Of a DNA stretch of 40,019 bases, positions 22,929 to 29,873 are shown one piece after another. Positions within the stretch are counted from its first letter, which is position 1. Every line of letters begins with the position of its first letter. A model generated the notes under the pieces. The model was given only the letters and a program-made list of their open reading frames with translations. It was not told where the DNA came from and did not search any database. Both the position numbers and the translations under genes were made by a program. This DNA is from Clostridia bacterium (lineage in GTDB: Bacteria > Bacillota > Clostridia > Christensenellales > Borkfalkiaceae), in contig JAFQWV010000014.1 of the NCBI GenBank assembly GCA_017407325.1, positions 1-40,019 on the forward strand, in the 5' to 3' direction.

Positions 22929-24347
22929 TTAAATATCAATTAAAAAGCCTTGTAATCTTTCAGGTTTTAAACTGTACGGATTTAAGCGCAAAAAGTCAAA
23001 TGCGTTGGTGGTTAAAAGTTCCGCCCCTCCTTCGTTTAGAAAACTTCTTGAAGCGATACTGCTATTAAGATAAAAGACAATTCTTGACGGTATATTTGCC
23101 TTTATTACTCCGTTAATAAAAATTGATTCGAACCGAGCGGTAGATATAATTAAATGTATTCCGCTTGCGCGCGATTTTTGTAAAAGCGTGCAAAGTTTTT
23201 TCTCGAAATCTTTTTTCATCATAACTTCAAGCGCAGAAAACTCGTCGATAGCATAGACTATGTATTTTAACGGTTTTTCGCTATTTATCGCGTTATAGCC
23301 CGATATATTACGAACTTTACTTTCATTAAACAGCGAATATCTTCTTTCCATTTCGTCAATCAAGTCACCTAAAACTTCCATCGTTTTTTCGGCTGAAGTG
23401 ATAACGCGTTCACCTTCAAGATATTCAGATTTATCAAAAGACTTAAAACCACCGAATATACTCGAACAGTAAAACTTTACGACGTCAGACGAGTATCTTA
23501 GCGAAATACTTTTAAGTATTCCTTCCATAAAACGCAGAAGTTCGCTTCCGATAACGCCACTTATAAGTAAGTGCGGTTCACTCGTTAAGTCGGAGTATAC
23601 TACTTCGTTTTCTTCGTTTACCCCAACGGGATAGACTAAATTTCCGTTTGGAGCAACTAAATTTTCAAACGATTTTAAACTTGGCAAAGTCTTTTCGCCG
23701 TTTTCTACTTCAAAATTAATTATTCCCCTATCGAAAGTTACCCTTACGCTAAATACGTTTAATGCAATTTTGATATCGCTAATAAGTTTTAAAAAACTTG
23801 CAGGTTTTCCGTCGCAAACGAACGAATATTTCGTATAGCACCCCGTCTTTACTGGGGTTAAAATTTCAGTAACAGTCGTAACCTTTTCGATTACGTTTAA
23901 AATTTTTATTTGTTCGTCAGTTAATTTTCCTTTTGGTGGAAAAATATCGTATATTCTATTAAACAAGCTCTCTAAATGCTCAAAGCTGTCGCCGTTAGTC
24001 GCTTCTATCCATTGTGAAAGCTGTAGAAAATAATTAAGCTTTACAGGTAGTGACGTAGTTATTTTAAAAGGAATAATCGTTTTTTCTGCGCTGAACGCTA
24101 AACTCATCTCTGCCCTTACGTGCACAGATTTGTCAGCGTTTTCAGAAAAAATCAACACTACAAGCTTTGAATTTTTTATAGCATCTTCAAGCTCGTCAGG
24201 GTAACTTTCACCACCTAAGACGTCACGCGACGAGATAAAGCAGTCGTAACCACGTTTTTCTAAAAATTCAACGAGGCTTTCAGCAGTTGACAAATCTTTT
24301 GATGAAAATGATATAAATATATCTTTATTTGCGTTTATTTTATCCAT
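22929..24347 (-). CDS. TIR domain fused to a degenerate FtsK/SpoIIIE core
   Basis: 472 residues. Residues 8-137 form a TIR domain (DIFISFSSKD, GYDCFISSRDVLGGESYPDELEDAI, KLVVLIFSENA), with Glu80 in VRAEMSLAFSAEKTIIPF at the position of the catalytic Glu of TIR NADases. Residues 141-472 align by eye with the FtsK/SpoIIIE alpha-beta motor: NVFSVRVTFDRG matches the alpha subdomain; EMERRYSLFNESKVRNISGYN, Walker B YIVYAIDEFSAL (362-373), KSRASGIHLIISTAR and INGVIKANIPSRIVF match the RecA-like core. The P-loop is lost: GTTGSGKS of the family is GVIGSELL (264-271). No membrane helices or gamma domain are seen. First gene of an operon with ruvX. Weak ribosome site. A defence, signalling or cell-death role is inference. 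Confidence 0.85.
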   Translation of the reverse strand: MDKINANKDIFISFSSKDLSTAESLVEFLEKRGYDCFISSRDVLGGESYPDELEDAIKNSKLVVLIFSENADKSVHVRAEMSLAFSAEKTIIPFKITTSLPVKLNYFLQLSQWIEATNGDSFEHLESLFNRIYDIFPPKGKLTDEQIKILNVIEKVTTVTEILTPVKTGCYTKYSFVCDGKPASFLKLISDIKIALNVFSVRVTFDRGIINFEVENGEKTLPSLKSFENLVAPNGNLVYPVGVNEENEVVYSDLTSEPHLLISGVIGSELLRFMEGILKSISLRYSSDVVKFYCSSIFGGFKSFDKSEYLEGERVITSAEKTMEVLGDLIDEMERRYSLFNESKVRNISGYNAINSEKPLKYIVYAIDEFSALEVMMKKDFEKKLCTLLQKSRASGIHLIISTARFESIFINGVIKANIPSRIVFYLNSSIASRSFLNEGGAELLTTNAFDFLRLNPYSLKPERLQGFLIDI

Positions 24348-24383
24348 TTAGAAATTACTAAAAACCTTTTTATTGCTACACTC

Positions 24384-24412
24384 ATTTTAGCATACACCTT
24401 ATTAAAAATCAA
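24384..24412 (-). promoter_or_regulatory. Promoter of the TIR-fusion/ruvX/DUF1292 operon
   Basis: Minus strand TTGATT (24412-24407), 17 bp, TAAAAT (24389-24384), giving a leader of about 30 nt. Confidence 0.6.
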
Positions 24413-24503
24413 CAGATTTTTAAAAATTGAATTTATCGAATAAATTTTACTTTTTTCGACAAACTAATTTTAGGGTTAATAAATAACTCTAAAAGGAGAT
24501 AAT

Positions 24504-24671
24504 ATGGAAAAAGGACTTTGCTTAGGTCTTATTATCGGTGCTGTTTTAGGTTGTATGCTTTGCGCTAACTCTAAAAAGGTTAGAAAAACCGTATTAGATG
24601 CGCAAGAAAAAATCAACGAAAAAATTCAGTGTAAATGTGACGAATTAAAAAACGAAAACAGCGAAGCGTAA
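24504..24671 (+). CDS. Small YtxH-like membrane protein (55 aa)
   Basis: A perfect ribosome site AAAAGGAGAT stands 4 nt before the ATG. The product starts MEKGLCLGLIIGAVLGCMLCANSKKVRK: one membrane helix with a Gly-rich face followed by a basic stretch. A charged, probably coiled helix follows (LDAQEKINEKIQCKCDELKNENSEA). The layout resembles short YtxH-type proteins; four of its cysteines lie near the helix and in the tail (C6, C17, C20, and C43/C45 in the tail). A terminator starts at the stop codon. Function unknown. Confidence 0.8.
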   Translation: MEKGLCLGLIIGAVLGCMLCANSKKVRKTVLDAQEKINEKIQCKCDELKNENSEA

Positions 24672-24698
24672 AAAAACGGCGTAAAAACGCCGTTTTTT
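24671..24698. terminator. Bidirectional terminator between the YtxH-like gene and metK
   Basis: AAAAAACGGCGT-aaaa-ACGCCGTTTTTT, a perfect stem with A and T runs on either side. It serves the small plus-strand gene and, 12 bp beyond its stop, metK on the minus strand. Confidence 0.92.
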
Positions 24699-24709
24699 GC
24701 TTTTTTAGT

Positions 24710-25876
24710 TTATAAATATTTCTTTAAATCGTTTGCCTTATCAACTTGCTCCCAAGGGAAGTTATTTCTTCCAAAGTGGCCGTATGACGCGGTTAAACCG
24801 TAAATTGGCGAGTTAAGATTAAACTTTTCAATGATAGCGCGAGGTCTGAAATCGAATTCCTTTTCAACAATCTTTGCCAAAGCTTCATCGTCAAGCTTTC
24901 CCGTGCCGTGACTGTCAACCAAGATAGAAACAGGACGGGCAACGCCGATAGCGTAGGCAACTTCAACCGTACACTCGTCACAAAGCCCTGCACTTACTAA
25001 ATTTTTAGCAGTGTATCTGGCCATATACGCAGCACTTCTATCGACCTTTGTCGGGTCTTTACCGCTGAACGCACCACCACCGTGAGGAGCATACCCACCG
25101 TAAGTATCTACGATAATTTTTCTACCCGTCAAGCCACTATCACCTTGTGGTCCACCGATTTCAAATCTACCGGTTGGGTTGATATAGATTTTAGTATCGT
25201 CATCCATCAAATTGCTATCAATAGCAACGTCGATAACTTCTCTTTTGATATCTTTGCGAAGTGTTTCAATATCAACCTTGTCAGAGTGTTGAGTAGAAAC
25301 TACAACGGTATCAACTTTTACGACCTTACTTCCGTCGTATAAAACGGTAACTTGACCTTTTCCGTCAGGGCGAAGATAATCTAAAATTCCTTGTTTTCTG
25401 ACGTATGCAAGCCTTTGCATAAGTTTATGTGATAACATGATAGGAAGTGGCATAAGCTCTTCAGTTTGGTTTGAAGCATACCCAAACATCATACCTTGAT
25501 CGCCTGCGCCCGTTTCGTCGAAAACGTCGCCCCCCGATTTAAATTCTTGCGAATTATCGACACCGAGCGCGATATCTGCGCTTTGCGCGTTAAGTCTTAT
25601 ATCAATTTTGCAAGTATCGTACGAAAAGCCACACGCTGGATCTGTATAGCCGATTTCTTTAATTTTTTCGCGAGCAATTTTTTCTACGTCAACCTTAGCA
25701 GTCGTCGTGATTTCACCCATAATAAGTAAATAGTCAGTAGTTACACTACACTCGCAAGCAACGCGTGCGTGCTTATCTTGCGCTAAAATCGCATCAAGCA
25801 CTGCATCTGAAATTTGGTCGCAAACTTTGTCAGGATGTCCTTCGGTTACGCTTTCGCTCGTAAATAATTTTTTCAA
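24710..25876 (-). CDS. metK: S-adenosylmethionine synthetase
   Basis: It makes SAM from methionine and ATP. The 388 residues carry all family signatures: [18 protein letters not shown] near the N-terminus, [12 protein letters not shown] in the middle, and [23 protein letters not shown]. The start codon is TTG (25874-25876), with AAAAGGTG 8 nt upstream; the next in-frame Met is much later and would remove conserved sequence. Single-gene unit with a consensus promoter. I see no SAM riboswitch in the short leader. Confidence 0.97.
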   Translation of the reverse strand: MKKLFTSESVTEGHPDKVCDQISDAVLDAILAQDKHARVACECSVTTDYLLIMGEITTTAKVDVEKIAREKIKEIGYTDPACGFSYDTCKIDIRLNAQSADIALGVDNSQEFKSGGDVFDETGAGDQGMMFGYASNQTEELMPLPIMLSHKLMQRLAYVRKQGILDYLRPDGKGQVTVLYDGSKVVKVDTVVVSTQHSDKVDIETLRKDIKREVIDVAIDSNLMDDDTKIYINPTGRFEIGGPQGDSGLTGRKIIVDTYGGYAPHGGGAFSGKDPTKVDRSAAYMARYTAKNLVSAGLCDECTVEVAYAIGVARPVSILVDSHGTGKLDDEALAKIVEKEFDFRPRAIIEKFNLNSPIYGLTASYGHFGRNNFPWEQVDKANDLKKYL

Positions 25877-25906
25877 AACAATTCACCTTTTTTCTTTAGT
25901 TATTTA

Positions 25907-25980
25907 ATTATATAATGCAAACGAAAAATTGTCAATTATAAATCAAATACCTTGCAAAAATTACAAACAAATGCTAATAT
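25907..25980. promoter_or_regulatory. Divergent promoters of metK and the radical SAM gene
   Basis: Minus strand: TTGACA (25935-25930), 17 bp, TATAAT (25912-25907), a perfect SigA-type promoter for metK. Plus strand: TTGCAA (25952-25957), 17 bp, TAATAT (25975-25980), for the gene at 26017. Confidence 0.75.
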
Positions 25981-26016
25981 GTTAATGTATTCATAAATTA
26001 ATTTGGTAAGTCGTTT

Positions 26017-26874
26017 ATGCAAAAATGTAATCTTTGTCCAAACCAATGCAGTGTCAATAGACAAAACGAGCTTGGTTATTGTAAAAGTTTTGAAAATTTA
26101 AAAATAGCAAAGTATTCGCTTCACCACTATGAAGAGCCGATAATTTCAGGAACAAACGGCTCGGGCACGGTGTTTTTTTGCGGTTGCTCACTAAAGTGCG
26201 CGTTCTGCCAGAACTTTAAAGTATCTCGAAATCTTACGGGAAAAGAAATTACCCCAAAAGAGCTTAGCGACATTTTTAAGGAGCTTGAAAGTCTTGGCGC
26301 GCACAATATTAACCTTGTAAACCCGACGCATTACTCGACAAAAATTATCGAAGCGCTTGAAATTTATAGACCGAATATTCCTATCGTTTATAATACTCAC
26401 GGCTATGAAAGTATTGACGTGTTAGAAAAAATTAACGACTATATTGATATCTATCTTACTGACTTGAAATATTTTTCACCTAGCGTTTCAAGTCGCTACT
26501 CTAAAAAGAGCGACTACTTTGAAAAAGCGATAAAAGCCGTCGAATTTATGATAAACAACAAGAAAACCGTGTTATCCGGCGACTTATTAAAGTCTGGCGT
26601 TATTGTTCGCCACTTAATTTTACCTATGAATTCATCTGACAGCGTAGAAATATTAACTGCGCTTAGACCTAAAATAAAAGATGCATACCTATCACTTATG
26701 GCGCAATACACACCGTTTGGTGAGATTGAAAACCTTCCAGAGCTTAAGCGTAAAATCACAAATCGCGAATATCAAAAGGTTTTGGATAAAGTGTACGAGT
26801 TAAAATATGAAAACGTGTTCATACAAGATACGTCTTCGTCGTCAGTCGGATATATTCCTAAGTGGGATTATTAA
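26017..26874 (+). CDS. Radical SAM protein, PflX/PflA-like (COG1313 type)
   Basis: The 285-residue protein has the radical SAM cluster motif C-x3-C-x2-C at Cys57, 61 and 64 (CSLKCAFC). An N-terminal Cys cluster (C4, C7, C11, C22; CNLCPNQCSVNR..GYC) may bind metal, as seen in PflX-type proteins. NLVNPTHYS, VYNTHGYES and DIYLTDLKYF follow the typical (beta/alpha) barrel of this family. It is related to pyruvate formate-lyase activases, but its substrate is unknown and no glycyl-radical enzyme is nearby. Weak ribosome site (GGTAAG). Confidence 0.88.
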   Translation: MQKCNLCPNQCSVNRQNELGYCKSFENLKIAKYSLHHYEEPIISGTNGSGTVFFCGCSLKCAFCQNFKVSRNLTGKEITPKELSDIFKELESLGAHNINLVNPTHYSTKIIEALEIYRPNIPIVYNTHGYESIDVLEKINDYIDIYLTDLKYFSPSVSSRYSKKSDYFEKAIKAVEFMINNKKTVLSGDLLKSGVIVRHLILPMNSSDSVEILTALRPKIKDAYLSLMAQYTPFGEIENLPELKRKITNREYQKVLDKVYELKYENVFIQDTSSSSVGYIPKWDY

Positions 26875-26966
26875 TAAAACTCAAGCTCGACAAGCATTTT
26901 TAACAAAATGGCGCACTCCTTTGGACTTGCGTATTCTAATCTTTTTATAATTTCATATCTATCCAT
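26871..26966 (-). CDS. Possible 31-aa ORF (doubtful)
   Basis: An ATG frame on the minus strand reads MDRYEIIKRLEYASPKECAI and ends in LEFY, with a sensible amphipathic composition. It has no ribosome site, overlaps the radical SAM stop codon by 4 bp, and lies just after a hairpin. It could be a small gene, a gene remnant or chance. Confidence 0.2.
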   Translation of the reverse strand: MDRYEIIKRLEYASPKECAILLKMLVELEFY

Positions 26967-26980
26967 ATGTAAATATGTTA

Positions 26981-27006
26981 AACCGTTCTTTTAAGAGCGG
27001 TTTTTA
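26981..27006 (+). terminator. Terminator before murG
   Basis: AACCGTTCTT / AAGAGCGGTT (one G-U pair) followed by TTTATT. It ends about 130 bp beyond the radical SAM gene and 70 bp before murG. Confidence 0.75.
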
Positions 27007-27074
27007 TTAGTATATACAAAATTTCGCAAATTATTTAGTAACATTTTATAAAAAAACGACATACTACTGTCAAT

Positions 27075-28121
27075 ATGAGTTCAATAGTTTTAACAGGTGG
27101 TGGAACCGCCGGCCACGCAATACCAAACCTTGCAATTTTACCTTATATTCACGATAGTTTCGACAATATTTGCTATATTGGTCGCGAAATTGGAATTGAA
27201 CGCAATTTACTTGAAAAATACACCGATTACTTTTCAATTCCGACAGTCAAGTTTAAGCGAGAAATTTGCGCTGATAATTTATTGATTCCGTTCAAGCTTT
27301 TTGAAGCAGTTAAAAAAAGTAAGGAAATTTTAAAGAAAATTAAACCTAAGGTTGTTTTCTCAAAGGGTGGTTACGTTTCACTTCCTGTATGTATTGCAGC
27401 AAAACAACTGAAAATTCCTATAATTTGTCATGAATCTGACTTAACACTTGGTTTAGCAAACAAAATAACGGCAAAATTTTCAGATAAAGTGTTGACGTCT
27501 TATTTTGAAACGGCGCAAAATTTAAAAAACGCAATCTACACGGGCGCACCAATTCGTGAAGGTCTTTTTTACGCAGACAAAAACTTAGCATTAAGAAAAT
27601 TTGGGTTTAGTGGTCAAAAGAAAGTAATTTTAATTTTTGGTGGTTCAAGTGGAAGTAAGTCGATAAATAATTTAACGCGACAGGTTTTAGACAAACTTTT
27701 AGAAAAATATGCAATACTTCACATATGTGGAAATGATAATAAATTAACCTATAGCACGGAAAACGAGTATTTTCAAGCAGAATTTGTCGATGATATGGCA
27801 AGCTGTTATAAAGCATGCGACGTGGCTGTTTCGCGTGGTGGCGCAAACGCTCTTTTCGAACTTATAGCGCTTAAAATTCCATCACTTATTATACCTTTAT
27901 CAAAGTCTTCCAGAAATGACCAAGTTGAAAATGCCGAGTATTTTAAAAAACGTGGTATGTGTAACGTAGCATTGGAGAAAAATTTAAATGCAAATTTCTA
28001 TATACAAGAAATAGAAAAACTTATAAAAAATCAAGAAAAAATCAAAAATCACATAATAAACAACAGAATAGCAATCGGAAACGAAAAAATCGCAGAAATT
28101 TTACGCTCTTACGCAAAATAA
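27075..28121 (+). CDS. murG: Lipid II synthase MurG
   Basis: It transfers GlcNAc onto lipid I at the inner face of the membrane in peptidoglycan synthesis. Seen are the N-terminal Gly loop LTGGGTAGHAIPNLA, VFSKGGYVSLPVCIAAK, ICHESDLTLGLAN, IFGGSSGSKSINN and the sugar-nucleotide loop SRGGANALFELIALKIPSLIIPL. The 348 residues are a normal length. Unusually, it stands alone, away from a dcw cluster, and has no visible ribosome site before its ATG. Confidence 0.95.
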   Translation: MSSIVLTGGGTAGHAIPNLAILPYIHDSFDNICYIGREIGIERNLLEKYTDYFSIPTVKFKREICADNLLIPFKLFEAVKKSKEILKKIKPKVVFSKGGYVSLPVCIAAKQLKIPIICHESDLTLGLANKITAKFSDKVLTSYFETAQNLKNAIYTGAPIREGLFYADKNLALRKFGFSGQKKVILIFGGSSGSKSINNLTRQVLDKLLEKYAILHICGNDNKLTYSTENEYFQAEFVDDMASCYKACDVAVSRGGANALFELIALKIPSLIIPLSKSSRNDQVENAEYFKKRGMCNVALEKNLNANFYIQEIEKLIKNQEKIKNHIINNRIAIGNEKIAEILRSYAK

Positions 28122-28134
28122 AATTATCAAGACG

Positions 28135-28270
28135 GCAATTTTTAAAAAATTGCTCGACAATTACGCAATTTGATAAATTGCTATCGAGCGAATTTATTCG
28201 CATATCGAGCAAAACCATAGTTTTGCATATCGAGTTGCGTTAGCAGCATATCGAGATTTGTTTACAAATC
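28135..28270. repeat. Hairpin array D (linker ATATCGA)
   Basis: Six short hairpins: 28135-28153 (GCAATTTTT/AAAAATTGC), 28165-28181 (GCAATTT/AAATTGC), 28188-28201 (GCGAA/TTCGC), 28209-28226 (GCAAAAC/GTTTTGC), 28234-28247 (GTTGC/GCAGC, one G-U) and 28255-28270 (GATTTGT/ACAAATC). From the second on they are separated by a constant spacer TATCGA or ATATCGA (28182-28187, 28202-28208, 28227-28233, 28248-28254). Stems are closed by G-C and unrelated except the first two. The linker is nearly the reverse complement of that in array A (1-89). Confidence 0.8.
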
Positions 28271-28274
28271 ATTA

Positions 28275-28333
28275 GTCAAACATTTTTCAAAATAGAAAAA
28301 TGTTTGACATACATCTGTCATATTTGATATTAT
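28275..28333 (+). promoter_or_regulatory. Promoter and operator-like hairpins of the WYL regulator gene
   Basis: A perfect 14-bp inverted repeat GTCAAACATTTTTC / GAAAAATGTTTGAC (28275-28288, 28295-28308) runs into the -35 box TTGACA (28304-28309). After an 18-bp spacer comes TATTAT (28328-28333). A second inverted repeat TGACA/TGTCA (28305-28320) lies inside the spacer. The sites suit autoregulation by the WYL protein. The long repeat could also stop transcripts coming from murG. Confidence 0.65.
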
Positions 28334-28364
28334 ATAATTAGAAAAACCAGTTTAGGAGAAAATT

Positions 28365-29294
28365 ATGAAATATCAAGTACTTATTGAAATTTTATTCTTA
28401 CTACTTTCAAGAAAATCGGTTTCTGCAAAATATATCTCAGAGCGTTTTGAAATTTCACTTCGCACTGCGTACAGATATTTACAAGAGATTGAACTTTGCG
28501 ATATCCCCGTTATTGCAGAACGTGGAGTAAACGGTGGCTTTTCAATAGCAGACACCTTCAAGCTTCCTGCAAGTTTTCTAACTGAAAGCGAATTTTTAAA
28601 GCTTTCGTCAGTTATAAACGCAGTTGGCGAGCAAATTGGTGACGCAAGCGAGCTTGAACATATTAAAAATAAGTTATATTGCGCGTCAAAAACCGAAAAA
28701 GAAAGCAATTTGTCGTCGTCACAACTTATAATTGACGGTAGCGACTGGTCAGTTGGTAGCAGTTATAAAAACAAATTGAGCGTTATAACGCGCGCAATCG
28801 ACAAACACGAACTTCTTGAAATTTCCTACCACGACAGAGAAGGCGAAGTTTCAACGCGTATAATCGAACCGCACGCGCTTGCTCTAAAGCAAGGTTTGTG
28901 GTATGCGTTTGCATACTGCAGACTTCGCGAAGATTTCAGACTTTTTAAAATTGGTAGAATTGAGTATGCTAAAGCTTGCGGTAAGTTTGAATTGCGCGAA
29001 TTTGATGCAAACAATCTTCCGTTTAACGAGTGGTACAACTCAATAAAGCGCGTAGAGTTTGAGTTTGAAGTTGATAAGTCGATAAAAAGTGAAGTCGAAG
29101 AATGGCTTGGAATTGAAAACGTACACGAGCTAAAATCAGGTAAAATTATTGCAAGCGCGCGCCTTCCTTACGATAAAGGACTTGTTTATCAGATTATGCG
29201 ATTTGGTTCTAAAATAAAAGTGGTTAAACCTGACTACGTTAAGAAAGAAATAGTAAATTCCGCAAAAGAATTATTAAAATTATATCAAAAATAA
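28365..29294 (+). CDS. WYL-domain transcriptional regulator (YafY/DeoR-like HTH)
   Basis: The 309-residue protein has an N-terminal winged helix at about 1-60 (LLSRKSVSAKYISERFEISLRTAYRYLQEIE). A WYL domain spans about 145-215 (ITRAIDKHELLEISYHDREG...RIIEPHALALKQGLWYAFAYCRLREDFRLFKIGRI). A C-terminal WCX extension follows (PYDKGLVYQIMRFGSKIKVVKP). WYL regulators sense ligands, often nucleic acids or nucleotides, and some control defence loci. No clear target operon is nearby. RBS AGGAG. It lies directly after hairpin array D. Confidence 0.92.
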   Translation: MKYQVLIEILFLLLSRKSVSAKYISERFEISLRTAYRYLQEIELCDIPVIAERGVNGGFSIADTFKLPASFLTESEFLKLSSVINAVGEQIGDASELEHIKNKLYCASKTEKESNLSSSQLIIDGSDWSVGSSYKNKLSVITRAIDKHELLEISYHDREGEVSTRIIEPHALALKQGLWYAFAYCRLREDFRLFKIGRIEYAKACGKFELREFDANNLPFNEWYNSIKRVEFEFEVDKSIKSEVEEWLGIENVHELKSGKIIASARLPYDKGLVYQIMRFGSKIKVVKPDYVKKEIVNSAKELLKLYQK

Positions 29295-29312
29295 TTGCAC
29301 AAATATGCAAAT

Positions 29313-29331
29313 AACCGCCATATAGGCGGTT
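29313..29331 (+). terminator. Weak hairpin after the WYL gene
   Basis: AACCGCC-ATATA-GGCGGTT, 18 bp after the stop codon. The following GTTTA is a poor T-run, so termination would be weak. Confidence 0.45.
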
Positions 29332-29372
29332 GTTTACGATAAATTAATATATGAACATTTGTTAAACGTATA

Positions 29373-29402
29373 AAAAACGGATTGCGAACGCAATCCGTTT
29401 TT
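29373..29402. terminator. Bidirectional terminator between WYL and lipoprotein genes
   Basis: AAAAACGGATTGCG / CGCAATCCGTTTTT, a 14-bp perfect stem with only AA between (effective loop 4 nt). It lies between convergent genes and can serve both. Confidence 0.9.
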
Positions 29403-29410
29403 ATAGTTCG

Positions 29411-29872
29411 TTAATTATTTCCGAAATTATTATGCAAAAAAGTCCCTACCCCTATTGCTACTGAGAAATCTTTTAATTTTATGCTGTTTTTTACGTCAAT
29501 ATTTGAGTTTTTATATGAAACATAAATAATTTTGTCTTGATTAAAATAAAAGGAATTATTTTCTTCATTAAACACTACTTCATTTAATTCATCATCATAA
29601 AAATAAAATTGTGATTTATCAACGCGCTCGCAGTCGTGATGTATAAACGTAAATTCAAAATACATATTTTCATCATCTGGAAAGTTTTCTTGTAAATCAT
29701 ACTTAATTACTAAACGCTCGTTCTCACTGTCGTCTGTAACAAGCACCTTTATCCTACCAAACTCATATTCTTCTCCGATAAAGAATAATCTTTGTGGTTT
29801 TTCTGTATTAAAACAGCCACAAATCATAACTAAACAGATGATTAAAAAACTTAATGCAATTTGTTTTCTCAT
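29411..29872 (-). CDS. Small lipoprotein of unknown function
   Basis: The 153-residue protein has a lipoprotein signal: MRKQ, hydrophobic core, lipobox MICG before Cys (about residue 20). The mature part is acidic (EYEFGRIKVLVTDDSENERLVIKYD, FIHHDCERVDKSQFYFYDDELNE) and looks like a small beta domain. I chose the ATG at 29872, with GGAG 7 nt upstream inside the end of the protease gene. The upstream ATG at 29890 would overlap that gene and spoil the signal peptide. Two-gene unit with the protease; perhaps its anchor, inhibitor or partner (inference). Very AT-rich. Confidence 0.75.
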   Translation of the reverse strand: MRKQIALSFLIICLVMICGCFNTEKPQRLFFIGEEYEFGRIKVLVTDDSENERLVIKYDLQENFPDDENMYFEFTFIHHDCERVDKSQFYFYDDELNEVVFNEENNSFYFNQDKIIYVSYKNSNIDVKNSIKLKDFSVAIGVGTFLHNNFGNN

Positions 29873-29873
29873 A

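Noticed and set aside
22929..24347. Frameshift or gene fusion artefact joining a TIR gene and an FtsK gene
   Set aside because: The frame is open across the junction (about residues 137-145), without an internal ribosome site or start codon in a suitable place, so a true fusion is the simpler reading.
25877..26016. SAM riboswitch upstream of metK
   Set aside because: The leader between the promoter and the start is only about 30 nt and shows no riboswitch-like pairing.
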